DNA from: Geobacter sp.
GTDB taxonomy: Bacteria > Desulfobacterota > Desulfuromonadia > Geobacterales > Geobacteraceae
NCBI GenBank assembly: GCA_003574885.1
Contig: PJFC01000003.1
Span: forward strand, 1 to 64,000
DNA length: 64,000 nucleotides
Direction of reading: 5' to 3'
Shown here one piece after another: positions 43,312 through 52,191 of the stretch. Position numbers and translations under genes: made by a program. The notes beneath the pieces are model-generated. The model was not told the origin of the DNA. It searched no databases and saw nothing but the letters and a program-made list of their open reading frames with translations. Position 1 is the first letter of the stretch; each line of letters starts with the position of its first letter.

Positions 43312-44493
43312 CTAGCGTATCCAGGGGGTCGGGTCGATAGGCTTACCCTGGTAACGAATTTCGAAATAGAGCATTGAGCCCTGAGAGGAATCCACGTCAC
43401 CCACGCTGGCCAGAACCTCGTTCCGCGTGACATTCGTACCCACTCTTTTCATGATTCGGGATGTATGGGCATAGAGGCTGAAGAAGCCACCACCGTGGTC
43501 GACGATCACCATGTTGCCATACCCCTTGAAATAGTCGGCAAAAATGACCTGACCGTCAAACACCGCATGGATGTCGGTCCCCACCGGTGCAGCGATTGAT
43601 ATACCGTTGCTGACCGTATAGGAATTGAATTCGGGATGTTTGTGCCTGCCATACCGTCCGACGATATCACCCCGGACCGGCATGCTGAGCCGCCCCTTCT
43701 GGGCACCGAATCCCTTGTCCGGAATGAGCGGGAGGGGCGGTCCGCCGCCGATTCCCTTATTGTCACTTTTTGCAGTATAGCTTTTTCTGCTGCGCGCTTC
43801 AAGCCTTTCCACCATTGATTGGAGTCGCCGGGCATTGGCCTGCAGTTCCTTTATCGACGTCTGGTAGGACTTCTTATCTTCCCGAACCTTGGTGAGATAG
43901 GCGGCCTTTTTCAGCTTTTCCACTTCGATCTCTTGCTTTTTTACCTCAATGGACGCCTTGATTTTCTCCTTCCGGGCGGCATCACCTTCGAGACGTACCT
44001 TGAGAATTCTCAGTTGTTCGATTTTCTGGTTATAGTCGGCAAACAACTTCTTGTCACGCTCAAGAACCGCCCGCATGTAGCGCTGCCCCTCGACCATCTG
44101 GGGCAGTGATTCCGCACCGAAAAAAATCCGGGCGCTGCCCATCTCACCAGTTTTGTAAAGTGCAACCAGACGACTGCGGATCTGGTCACGTTTGCGTTCC
44201 GCTTCCACCCTGGACACCTCTATCTCGCGTTGGGTCCGGCCAAGAACAGTCTCAACATCCTTAAGGTCACGTCCAAGGGCGACAAGATTGTTTTCCTTGT
44301 CGTGCAAATTTTTTTCTATTTGGGTCAATTCGGTGCTGACCTGAGTTTCCACCTTGCTGGTCTTCTTCAGGAGAAGCTTCTTTTCTTTGATCTGCTTTGC
44401 AACACCCTTCAACTCGTCACGGACATCGGCATGGAGCGGACCTGAACCGAACAGGCAGGCAAGTATGATAAGAAAAACGACGTTTCGGATCAT
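43312..44493 (-). CDS. EnvC-like murein hydrolase activator (coiled coil plus degenerate LytM/M23)
   Basis: The 393-residue periplasmic protein has a signal peptide (about 1-22), a long coiled coil (about 25-240) and a C-terminal LytM domain (about 275-390). In the LytM active site the HxGxD motif reads SNGIS, so both the His and Asp zinc ligands are lost, while HGGGFFSLYAH remains. That matches EnvC, which activates amidases instead of cutting wall itself. The gene starts two bases after ftsX, as expected for an FtsEX-controlled activator. Confidence 0.88.
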   Translation of the reverse strand: MIRNVVFLIILACLFGSGPLHADVRDELKGVAKQIKEKKLLLKKTSKVETQVSTELTQIEKNLHDKENNLVALGRDLKDVETVLGRTQREIEVSRVEAERKRDQIRSRLVALYKTGEMGSARIFFGAESLPQMVEGQRYMRAVLERDKKLFADYNQKIEQLRILKVRLEGDAARKEKIKASIEVKKQEIEVEKLKKAAYLTKVREDKKSYQTSIKELQANARRLQSMVERLEARSRKSYTAKSDNKGIGGGPPLPLIPDKGFGAQKGRLSMPVRGDIVGRYGRHKHPEFNSYTVSNGISIAAPVGTDIHAVFDGQVIFADYFKGYGNMVIVDHGGGFFSLYAHTSRIMKRVGTNVTRNEVLASVGDVDSSQGSMLYFEIRYQGKPIDPTPWIR

Positions 44494-44495
44494 AG

Positions 44496-45440
44496 TCAGA
44501 CGCTGACGAAACGTTTAAGAGAAGTGATACTACCGATGAACCCGAGCAGTACCCCACTGACGAATAAACCCGCAATATGAACCGGCGGCAGAAAAGCAAG
44601 CCCGGAGGCAGCAGGGTTGAAAGAGAGGAAATTACCGGCATTGTGGAGAAAAGCGTAATAACACCCCGTAAGGATAACCAGTGCCAATCCGGCACCGGCC
44701 GCGCCTTGCAGGATACCTTCGATGAGGAACGGCGCCTTGATGAAGAACCGGGTCGCACCCACAAGTCCGAGAATCTCCAGTTCCTCTTTGCGGGAATAGA
44801 TGGTCAGCTTGATGGTATTGGAGACGATGAACACTACGGCAAGAAACAGGAAACTCCCAAGGAGAAGCCCGGCCATCCGCATGAAATTCATAAAGGTCGT
44901 GTAGCGCTGCACCCATTCTTCCCCGTACTGCACCTCGGTTATGCCGGGAACCTTTTTGAGCCGGGCAACATAAGCTGAAATGGCATCGCTGTTCCGACTG
45001 GCGCTTTTCAGGCTGATCTCAACCGAAGAAGGGAGAACATCGGTGGTGATTCCATCCAGAAGGAGTTCCTGACCTTTGAGACGTTCACGGAAGCGGTTGA
45101 ACGCTTCCTCCTTGCTGACATAAGTTACACGGTCAGTACCCGGAATAGCCTGAACAAGAGATTTCAGGGAGGCAAGTTCCGGAGGCGAGAGCTCCTGCTC
45201 AAAATAGGCCGTCACCTGTACCCGTTTGCTCCAGTCGTTCGACACCCCTTCCAGGTTGACAAAAACGAGCATGAACAGGGAAATGATGAGAATTGCCAGA
45301 GTAATCGTTCCGATGGTTACCAGATTAACGAAGATGTTCTGACGGATATTGAGGAGCGCCCTGTTGACAAAGAATGTAAACCTGCCGACAACCCCTTCAT
45401 TTGCAAGTTTGGGCCGTTTAACCGGTTTATTGAGCGACAT
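44496..45440 (-). CDS. ftsX: Cell-division ABC transporter permease FtsX
   Basis: The 314-residue inner-membrane protein has one N-terminal helix (about residues 38-60), a periplasmic domain (about 65-185) with VQVTAYFEQELSP and VTYVSKEEAF, and three C-terminal helices (about 190-310). With FtsE it forms a mechanotransmitting complex at the septum that activates EnvC-type factors through the periplasmic domain. The start overlaps the ftsE end by 14 bases. Confidence 0.93.
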   Translation of the reverse strand: MSLNKPVKRPKLANEGVVGRFTFFVNRALLNIRQNIFVNLVTIGTITLAILIISLFMLVFVNLEGVSNDWSKRVQVTAYFEQELSPPELASLKSLVQAIPGTDRVTYVSKEEAFNRFRERLKGQELLLDGITTDVLPSSVEISLKSASRNSDAISAYVARLKKVPGITEVQYGEEWVQRYTTFMNFMRMAGLLLGSFLFLAVVFIVSNTIKLTIYSRKEELEILGLVGATRFFIKAPFLIEGILQGAAGAGLALVILTGCYYAFLHNAGNFLSFNPAASGLAFLPPVHIAGLFVSGVLLGFIGSITSLKRFVSV

Positions 45441-46098
45441 CGGGCCCCTCCACGATCTTTCCTTTATCGAGAGAGACTATCCGTTTGTGGGAGTTCTCTA
45501 TCAGTCGCTTGTCGTGGGTTGCTACGACCACCGTGGTTCCCCGGATATTGGCGTCTTTGAATATATTCAGGATAAGGTCCTTGTTTTCCTCGTCCAGGTT
45601 GCCGGTCGGTTCGTCCGCCAGCAGTATCTTCGGATCGTTCACCAGGGCACGCGCCAAAGCTACCCGCTGCTGCTCGCCACCGGATAACCTCAAAGGAGTA
45701 GCATTGATTTTGTGCTCAAGCCCCATCTGCTTAAGGATATGGTACACCTTCTTATTGATGTCCTGCTTCCCCCAGCCGAGTACTTCAAGGGTTATGGCAA
45801 CATTTTCCAGTACCGTGCGGTTGGGAAGAAGCTTGAAATCCTGGAAAACAACTCCGATGGAGCGCCTCAGATAAGGGATCTGGGAACGCGTCATGCGGGT
45901 CACGTTCTGACCGTCAATCACCACCTGGCCACGGGTGGGGATTAGTGCCGCGTAGAGGAGCCGCAAAAGCGTCGACTTCCCGGCACCCGACGGGCCGGTG
46001 AGAAATATGAATTCTCCTCGTGGAACGCGAAGGTTTATGCCGTGGAGAGCGGTAACTTCCTTCTGATAGGACAAGAACACATTATGCAGTTGAATCAT
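45427..46098 (-). CDS. ftsE: Cell-division ATP-binding protein FtsE
   Basis: The 223-residue ABC ATPase has Walker A GPSGAGKST (about residues 36-44), Q-loop VFQDFKLLPNRTV, signature LSGGEQQRVALARAL, Walker B ILLADEPTGNLDE and the H-loop VVVATHDK. The wording is that of FtsE. It is the first gene of the block ftsE-ftsX-envC-like, with ctpA 105 bases further on. Confidence 0.95.
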   Translation of the reverse strand: MIQLHNVFLSYQKEVTALHGINLRVPRGEFIFLTGPSGAGKSTLLRLLYAALIPTRGQVVIDGQNVTRMTRSQIPYLRRSIGVVFQDFKLLPNRTVLENVAITLEVLGWGKQDINKKVYHILKQMGLEHKINATPLRLSGGEQQRVALARALVNDPKILLADEPTGNLDEENKDLILNIFKDANIRGTTVVVATHDKRLIENSHKRIVSLDKGKIVEGPDVAQ

Positions 46099-46169
46099 TA
46101 ATCATCCTTTGAGCGTTTCGAAGAACTTCATGGCACGGTACACGTCGAAGACTGTATCACCATGCCCTG

Positions 46170-46574
46170 CTACCACTCATTGTACGGAACACCGTTGGTA
46201 CCGACCAGATTGGAACCGCTGTGTACATCATAAATGGAGCCCTTGACCTCGCTTCCGTCGGACGGAGCAGGGGGTGCAACCGTAACCCAGGTATCGCTTT
46301 TCCTGGTGAACGGATCCATCGGCAGTGAGCGGAAATATTTCTTGTCCACGAGGTCCTGAAGCGTATCAGGGTATTTCCCCTGGTCGGCATTGAACTGCTC
46401 GATGGTATTGCGAAAGTTGAAGAGGGCTTCACTGAGTACCGCTTCCCGCGCCTTGATCACCCCCACCTGGTAATTGGGAACGGCAATGGCTGCCAGTATG
46501 CCGATTATGGTTATGACAATCATCAGCTCGATGAGCGTGAAGCCTTTCTGTTGTTTCAGTAACCTTATCGTCAT
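46170..46574 (-). CDS. Type II secretion-like major pseudopilin (GspG/OxpG-like)
   Basis: The 134-residue protein has the prepilin site KGFTLIELMIV (cut after Gly, residue 11) and the hydrophobic N-terminal helix. The globular part with GKYPDTLQDLVDKKYFRSLPMDPF is the GspG pattern. After processing by a prepilin peptidase it would build the pseudopilus. It is the last gene of the secretion operon, three bases after the second pseudopilin gene. Confidence 0.9.
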   Translation of the reverse strand: MTIRLLKQQKGFTLIELMIVITIIGILAAIAVPNYQVGVIKAREAVLSEALFNFRNTIEQFNADQGKYPDTLQDLVDKKYFRSLPMDPFTRKSDTWVTVAPPAPSDGSEVKGSIYDVHSGSNLVGTNGVPYNEW

Positions 46575-46577
46575 TTT

Positions 46578-47072
46578 TTACCAATCCTTGTATTTTGACC
46601 CGTCGATTGCCGTTTCTTCACTGAGAGAATAGATATCGTACACATCCTCCCCCCCCCAGCTGGTAGAATCAGGCTCATCAGTGTAGGAACGGAGTCCCCA
46701 CTTCGGCTCCTCGCCTGCTTTGGTGGGATTGAACGGGTCAACTGGAATCCTGCGGAGAAACTTCTTCTTGTAATTAATCGCCCCGCCGAAATCGTACCCC
46801 TCCACCATCTGTTGCAAGGTCTCAGGATACCCGGACTTGTTCATGGAAGCGACGATCTTTTTTTCGTCCACCGCCTTGTCATAGGTCTTTTTAAAATCGT
46901 CCAGGGCGGTTCTCACGGTGCGCAGCTCGCGCCGCAACTCCAGCTCCTTCAACCTTTTTGCGGTCATCTGTGCCGACGGCAGAACGATAGCAGCCAGTAT
47001 GGCAAGAATAGTAACGGTCACCACCAGTTCGATGAGGCTCAGGCCCCGGCTGTTCAGTCCTGGTATCTTCAT
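46578..47072 (-). CDS. Second pseudopilin of the secretion operon
   Basis: The 164-residue protein has SRGLSLIELVVTVTILAILAAI, a prepilin motif with Leu at +2 in place of Phe at +1 and the conserved Glu. The globular part keeps YPETLQQMVEGYDFGG and FLRRIPVDPFNP, a GspG-like fold related to the neighbouring pseudopilin. The two probably arose by duplication. It lies 12 bases after the secretin gene. Confidence 0.88.
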   Translation of the reverse strand: MKIPGLNSRGLSLIELVVTVTILAILAAIVLPSAQMTAKRLKELELRRELRTVRTALDDFKKTYDKAVDEKKIVASMNKSGYPETLQQMVEGYDFGGAINYKKKFLRRIPVDPFNPTKAGEEPKWGLRSYTDEPDSTSWGGEDVYDIYSLSEETAIDGSKYKDW

Positions 47073-47084
47073 GGTAGCGCTAGG

Positions 47085-49526
47085 CTATTGTACCTCAACG
47101 GCGGTATTATAGGGGAGGGTTTCGACTGATTTCCCGCCGGCGGCCACAAAATTGGCGTTTATGAAGCCCAGGCTCGCCGGCCCCTGGTTTTTTGCCTTGA
47201 AGATGGCGGTGGCAATGGTTCCCGCACCGGAAACACCCGGTACATCACCCACCCTGCCGAGGGTTACGTTCACCTGACCATTCTTCGCGTCCGGGATGTA
47301 TTTGAAGATCGTCGGCTTCCCGTCACTCTTCATGAACGGTCCTTCCTCGATGCCGACGAAGTCGACGAAAAGCGGATCGTATACCAGGGTGAACGGCGCA
47401 TTGTAGAGATCCTTCGCATCGGACACCTTTATCTCGGCCCTGAACTGGTTGTTAACCTTGACTGTTGGCGGAGCCAGGAGGTTCAGCATGACCCGTTCTG
47501 GTGGCGCAGGGGCGGGAACCGGCAGAACCGGAGGCGGCTCGGTCGTCTTCTGTGCTGCAGCAGGTGCCGGCTGCGTGGTGCTTCCCGGTAGGGGAAGAGT
47601 TGCCGCACCACTCGCCTTCTGTGGCTCAACAGGCTGCGCCGCGCCAGGCATTGGTGCTTCCGGTTCGGTATCCTGGAAGGACTTATAGAGCTTGCCCGCA
47701 ACAGGTTCATCTTCTCTGCCGGACCAGAATGAGGAAACATCCGCATCCGGAATGGTTATCCCCCGCACAAGACGGGGGGTTATGGCCAGTACCAGTTCCG
47801 TTTTGTCATTTGTATTGTCAGTGCTGCCCAGTAGCGAGCCGAGAATCGGGATATCGCCCAGGAGCCAGATCTTCTTCTTGCTGGTGCTCTTGTTATCCTG
47901 GATGAGGCCGCCGATAATGCTGGTCTCCCCGTCCTTGAGGTTCAGCACCGTATCCAGGTTGCGGGTTCCGATGGTGACGACGGTGGTAAGTGATGTATTA
48001 TCTCCGACTTTATCGCGGGAGAGAATGGAACTGACCTCCAGACTCAGCTTGATGGTGACGTCGTTGTTCAACTGGATGGTCGGCTCGGCGTTCAGTTTCA
48101 CCCCCACGTCCACGTACTGGACGTTGACAGAGACACCGCCACCGGTAGGTGACGAGGTAGTGGTTATCGGAACCCGCGTGCCGACGTTGAACTTGGCCTT
48201 CTCCCGGTTCTTGACCCGAAGCTTGGGATTGGCCAGGGACTCGCCGTTGGCAAGTGTTTTGCCAAAATTGAACGTGGCATTCGGAACGGTAATGTAGCCG
48301 CCGAAGCTGCGCCAGGAGAAGATACTGAGCAAATTGTTTGCCGTCGATTGTGCCGTTGGTGCTGTCGTAGAGCCAGTTGGAATGATGGTTGTGGTGGTTG
48401 CCGGTGTAAATGTATCAGAAAGCCAGTTTGTCTTATCCGGCGCAAGGGTATTGAGACTGACATTGTACTTGCTCAACGCCAGGCCGAAACTGTCGGCCTT
48501 GTTCTTGGCAATCTCCACAACCTCGACTTCCAGCACCACCTCCGCATCGGGAACGTCGTTGGCCTCGATGATCTTCCGAGCCACCTCGATCACGTCGGCG
48601 GAATCACGGAGGACCAGGGCGTTCATTTCCTCGTTCACATAGATCTTCTTGACCTGAAGCATGGTGCGGAGCAGGTTGACCGCCTTTTTCGCCTCAAGCT
48701 TGTTGAGGTAGAACGTCTGCACCATCAGCTCTTCATACTGCTTTGCCTTATCCGGCGTGCGGGGATAGATAATAATGCTGCTTTCATTAAGGACCTTCTT
48801 GCTCAGTTTGTTGATGCTCAGGAGGATATCGAGGGTCTGGTTGAATGTGGCGTTTTCCAGAAAGACACTGACATTCTGGTCCTTGACCCCTTCGTCGAAG
48901 ACGAAATTGATCCCAGAAAGCTGGGACAGGATGGTAAAGACCTCTTTGATCTTGGCATCCTTGAACTTGAGAGTAATCGGCTTGTTGGACTTGAGGTTGA
49001 GCTCGAAGCCGTCCATCCTGGGACGGCGAGCCTTAAGCAAACGCTCAACGCCATCCCGCGCTTCCTTGTTGCCGGGATCGAGATCGGCCGCCTTCTGGTA
49101 GGAACGGAGGGCCTCGCGGGACTTGTGCCCCCTTTCGAAATCTTCGCCTTCCTTGTAAAAGAGATGGGAACTGCGCAGCTTCAGGACCTGGTCGGCCTGC
49201 TGGCGGGCAATTTCAAGGGAGGGATCGAGGGTAAAAGCGGTCTGGTATTCGCGAAGGGCCTCATCATAATTCCCCTCCGCCAGAAATGCATCGCCACTCT
49301 TCTGATGTTTCTTCGCAGCCTCAACACCGGCCTTCAGAAAACGGACCCGGTACTCCGCAACGGACGGATTCTCCGTGGCAGCTTCGGCATACTTGAGCAC
49401 CGCCTCATCAAGTTTGCCCTGCTGCTCCAGATCTTCCCCCATGTTGAAGGCGGAACGACCGGCGGCGCATCCACCCACCAGTAACATCAGGCAGCACATT
49501 AGAAATATTTTTCGTAACATTTGCAT
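47085..49526 (-). CDS. Outer-membrane secretin with N-terminal TPR and C-terminal cohesin domain
   Basis: The start ATG 49526 is chosen because AAGGAG touches the upstream ATG 49535. The 813-residue lipoprotein has lipobox VGGC (about residue 20), TPR repeats (about 25-160), a secretin N-domain region (about 165-330, with VFTILSQLSGINFVFDEG), and the secretin pore domain (about 400-590, with RVPITTTSS and GETSIIGGLIQ). A Pro/Ala-rich linker follows, then a cohesin domain (about 680-813, with LVYDPLFVDFVG). Secretins form the outer-membrane exit of T2SS/T4P. The added cohesin suggests surface docking. The usual pilotin is not seen. Confidence 0.88.
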   Translation of the reverse strand: MQMLRKIFLMCCLMLLVGGCAAGRSAFNMGEDLEQQGKLDEAVLKYAEAATENPSVAEYRVRFLKAGVEAAKKHQKSGDAFLAEGNYDEALREYQTAFTLDPSLEIARQQADQVLKLRSSHLFYKEGEDFERGHKSREALRSYQKAADLDPGNKEARDGVERLLKARRPRMDGFELNLKSNKPITLKFKDAKIKEVFTILSQLSGINFVFDEGVKDQNVSVFLENATFNQTLDILLSINKLSKKVLNESSIIIYPRTPDKAKQYEELMVQTFYLNKLEAKKAVNLLRTMLQVKKIYVNEEMNALVLRDSADVIEVARKIIEANDVPDAEVVLEVEVVEIAKNKADSFGLALSKYNVSLNTLAPDKTNWLSDTFTPATTTTIIPTGSTTAPTAQSTANNLLSIFSWRSFGGYITVPNATFNFGKTLANGESLANPKLRVKNREKAKFNVGTRVPITTTSSPTGGGVSVNVQYVDVGVKLNAEPTIQLNNDVTIKLSLEVSSILSRDKVGDNTSLTTVVTIGTRNLDTVLNLKDGETSIIGGLIQDNKSTSKKKIWLLGDIPILGSLLGSTDNTNDKTELVLAITPRLVRGITIPDADVSSFWSGREDEPVAGKLYKSFQDTEPEAPMPGAAQPVEPQKASGAATLPLPGSTTQPAPAAAQKTTEPPPVLPVPAPAPPERVMLNLLAPPTVKVNNQFRAEIKVSDAKDLYNAPFTLVYDPLFVDFVGIEEGPFMKSDGKPTIFKYIPDAKNGQVNVTLGRVGDVPGVSGAGTIATAIFKAKNQGPASLGFINANFVAAGGKSVETLPYNTAVEVQ

Positions 49527-49579
49527 GCGAAGCATCTCCTTGATTCCGGGCCGGGACTGAATTCAACGGGCCGGCAAAC

Positions 49580-50194
49580 TTAGCTGCGCGGAGCACTGAG
49601 CGCCCGGTTTTCCGTGAGGGGAATGACGATCTCGCCACCATCCCCCTGTACCTGGATTGTCAGTGCCTCGTCGGTGATGCTGGTTACCTCGTATCTGCCT
49701 GCCAGTTTATCACCCTTTTTGACGAGGAAAATATCCTTGTCCTTGGAGAGGAAAATTATTTTGAGAGCACCTTTTTTCAAAAAACCGAGGAACGTGAAAC
49801 GCGCCATATCCTGCTGCAGGGGTGTTGGCTGCTCAATGGCTTGGGCAGGCGTAGCAGGCTGGGGTGGAAGAGGTGGAGGCGGTGGCGGAAGAGGAATCGC
49901 CATGGGGCGGGATGACTGCCCCCCGGGAAGTTTGGCTTCCTCATGAAATAGAGGCTTGAAGATGTTGCGCCTGAAACCGGCAAATGGGGGCTGTTCACGG
50001 TCCAGCAGATCCAGATGGAGCTTGGTATCGTCCGGCTGCTGGGCAGTACCGGGCCGCTTGACCTCAGCCCGCGAACCTTGCGTGTAGGTTAGTTTGGCGA
50101 CCGTCTTCTGTCGTGGCATCCGGTAATAACTGGCAACCAGTGCCACGACGAATATGCCGAGCAGGACGGCCAGGGCCAATTTTTGCCGGTTCAT
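49580..50194 (-). CDS. PilP/GspC-like inner-membrane assembly protein
   Basis: The 204-residue protein has one N-terminal helix (about residues 6-24), a Pro-rich linker with a run of prolines (about 103-112) and a C-terminal HR/PilP-like beta domain (about 130-195, with FTFLGFLKKGALKIIFLS and VKKGDKLAGRYEV). It should link the inner-membrane platform to the secretin N-domains. The start overlaps the preceding gene by four bases (ATGA). Confidence 0.8.
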   Translation of the reverse strand: MNRQKLALAVLLGIFVVALVASYYRMPRQKTVAKLTYTQGSRAEVKRPGTAQQPDDTKLHLDLLDREQPPFAGFRRNIFKPLFHEEAKLPGGQSSRPMAIPLPPPPPPLPPQPATPAQAIEQPTPLQQDMARFTFLGFLKKGALKIIFLSKDKDIFLVKKGDKLAGRYEVTSITDEALTIQVQGDGGEIVIPLTENRALSAPRS

Positions 50195-50736
50195 GCCCCC
50201 TCCGTCTTGAAATACGCCGTAAGTTCGATCTTCATGTCAATAGCTTCTTCGGTCGTTTTGGTGCTGGACAATTTGATATTGTCCAGAATAAGTATCTCTT
50301 TGGTGCGCATCAGGTCGGCAATGAAGCTCTTGACCGCGGCGTACTTTCCTGAGGCACTGAAACTGATCGAGAAGGCAAGCAGATTGTCCTGTTTGACCGG
50401 TACCGGTCGGTAACTGACGGCACCGACCTTCAGGGAACTGCTGGAAGCCATGTCAAAAAGAGTTCCGATCAAGCGGGCGAAATCCTTTTTGGGTGTTATC
50501 CGTCCACGCCACGTGGCAATGTCGCCGGTCCCCTGACGGTAAATTCCCGCTACATCACGGACCCCGCCGCCGGCCCGCCGCTTTTCCGTCCATTGCTGGC
50601 GAAGGTTTTGCAGCCTCGGTTGCTGGGAGTATGCGCTGTAGAAAAACAGGCCGCAATTAAGAATGACCAGCAAGAGGACCACTGCTAGCGATTTCGGCCT
50701 TGATTTAACGATGTCCCAGAGTAGTTTACCGTTCAT
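50191..50736 (-). CDS. PilO-like inner-membrane alignment protein
   Basis: The start ATG 50736 overlaps the PilN-like stop by ATGA. The 181-residue bitopic protein has one helix (about residues 19-37), a coiled coil (about 45-65) and a ferredoxin-like periplasmic domain (about 90-180). With the PilN- and PilP-like partners it makes the periplasmic alignment subcomplex. Confidence 0.8.
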   Translation of the reverse strand: MNGKLLWDIVKSRPKSLAVVLLLVILNCGLFFYSAYSQQPRLQNLRQQWTEKRRAGGGVRDVAGIYRQGTGDIATWRGRITPKKDFARLIGTLFDMASSSSLKVGAVSYRPVPVKQDNLLAFSISFSASGKYAAVKSFIADLMRTKEILILDNIKLSSTKTTEEAIDMKIELTAYFKTEGA

Positions 50737-51263
50737 TTTCCCGGCACCTTGCACGTAATGGAGAACGTGATGCCCTTCTGTGTATCGGATACCTTGTTCT
50801 CGGCCTGACTCACCAGAAACACATCGGTAAAAAATCGCGATCCTTCCAGTTGTTCCACAAACGTGCGAAGTCCCTTAAAATTGAGAGCAACACCGGAGAT
50901 CTCAAGAGCGTTCCCTTTGGTATCGGGGGTAAGCGAGGAAATGGACACGCCATCGGGCACTACCCCCTCAAGCTGATCGAGAAGTCCGAGCCAGTTATAG
51001 GATTTTCGGTCGATTATGGCATTAGCCGCACTGATCTTGCTCAGGAGAGACTGATACTCCTGGGGGGAAACATTCTTTAACTCCCCGGAGGCCTTGCCTG
51101 TCAAGCCGGCAGTCAGTCGCCCGATCTCAGAGGATGCAGTGGTAAAGGTAATGATGTTCGAAGCGAGCATCACTCCCAGCAGTATGACGGCCGCTGCCAC
51201 ACCCAGGTTGATACGGCGTTCATTAATATAGTACCTTGTCGCGAGATTAATGTCGAAACGCAT
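50733..51263 (-). CDS. PilN-like inner-membrane protein
   Basis: The 176-residue protein begins MRFDINLATRYYINERR, the cytoplasmic INL motif by which PilN binds PilM. One helix (about residues 22-42), a coiled coil and a periplasmic ferredoxin-like fold (about 95-175, with VSISSLTPDTKGNALEISG) follow. It is coupled to the PilM-like gene (start and stop overlap at 51263). Confidence 0.85.
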   Translation of the reverse strand: MRFDINLATRYYINERRINLGVAAAVILLGVMLASNIITFTTASSEIGRLTAGLTGKASGELKNVSPQEYQSLLSKISAANAIIDRKSYNWLGLLDQLEGVVPDGVSISSLTPDTKGNALEISGVALNFKGLRTFVEQLEGSRFFTDVFLVSQAENKVSDTQKGITFSITCKVPGK

Positions 51264-52189
51264 CAGAGGTTCCTTGTCGCGGCACCGATGGCTGCGTTCA
51301 GCAGGTGCATTGTGGCGTTATCACTAATCATTCCGGATCGAAGGGTCATGAAGCGCCCGGCATCGAGAATCAGCGGGTCACGGCCAGTGGCCTCACCAAC
51401 CACTGCGGCAAGCTCCTCCGCATTATTCGGACCACATAGGCAATATACCTCATCGATGACATCACCAGTGTGCTTTTCCTGGAAGACAAGGAAGGAACTG
51501 TTGATTTCCCGGAATAGGCGGGTAGTATCCCGACTCCCCTCCGGCAGTTCCTTGGACCGGTAAAAGACCAGATTCCCCCCGGAAAAAACCAGGATGCTGA
51601 ACATTCCACCATAGGCCGCAACGAAGGCAACGTTTTCAACGAGTTCAAGCCGGGAAGCAAATAGCCGGTAAAGATTGAATGTCGTGAAGTCGATGCGGTT
51701 CGGCTCAAGCCCGGCTTCACTCAGCAGGTCTTCGTACTGGGTGATTACCTGCCGGGCGATAAGTGAAATCAGCGTTGAAATCTCACCGGTTTCCTTTTCC
51801 TGGATAATCTGGTAGTCAAGATGCATTTCATTGACGTTGAAAGGAAAATTCTTCTTCAATTTCCAGCGGATGATATCCGCCCCCTCATCCTTGTTCTTGA
51901 ACCTCGTCTCCAGGTCGAGAAGGACAACCCGGCCTGCAGCATCGGGAATCGACACGGCCACTTTCCTGGCACCGGTCAGCAGTTGCAGGTAATTTTCCCG
52001 GATTGTCGCAACAAAGGCCCCCTGGTTCAGAACATTCGGCTCACGGTAGGAAAGCTTCACGGTATCGGGAGCGAAGGCAGCGACGCGAAACTCGTCGAGC
52101 TGTGGTTGACTCCGCTTGCCGCTGACCAGCACAAACCTGGCCCCCTCCTGGCAAAGCTCCAAACCGACGGCTTTACGGGCAAAAAGCAT
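51263..52189 (-). CDS. PilM/GspL-like actin-fold cytoplasmic protein
   Basis: The 308-residue protein starts AVGLELCQEGARFV in the manner of PilM (actin-like phosphate loop). It has KVAVSIPDAAGRVVLLDLE and WKLKKNFPFNVNEMHLDYQII in the central part and AYGGMFSILVFSGGNLVF as the second actin motif. PilM polymerises or rings under the inner membrane and binds the PilN INL motif. It lies two bases after the gspE-like gene. Confidence 0.83.
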   Translation of the reverse strand: MLFARKAVGLELCQEGARFVLVSGKRSQPQLDEFRVAAFAPDTVKLSYREPNVLNQGAFVATIRENYLQLLTGARKVAVSIPDAAGRVVLLDLETRFKNKDEGADIIRWKLKKNFPFNVNEMHLDYQIIQEKETGEISTLISLIARQVITQYEDLLSEAGLEPNRIDFTTFNLYRLFASRLELVENVAFVAAYGGMFSILVFSGGNLVFYRSKELPEGSRDTTRLFREINSSFLVFQEKHTGDVIDEVYCLCGPNNAEELAAVVGEATGRDPLILDAGRFMTLRSGMISDNATMHLLNAAIGAATRNL

Positions 52190-52191
52190 GA

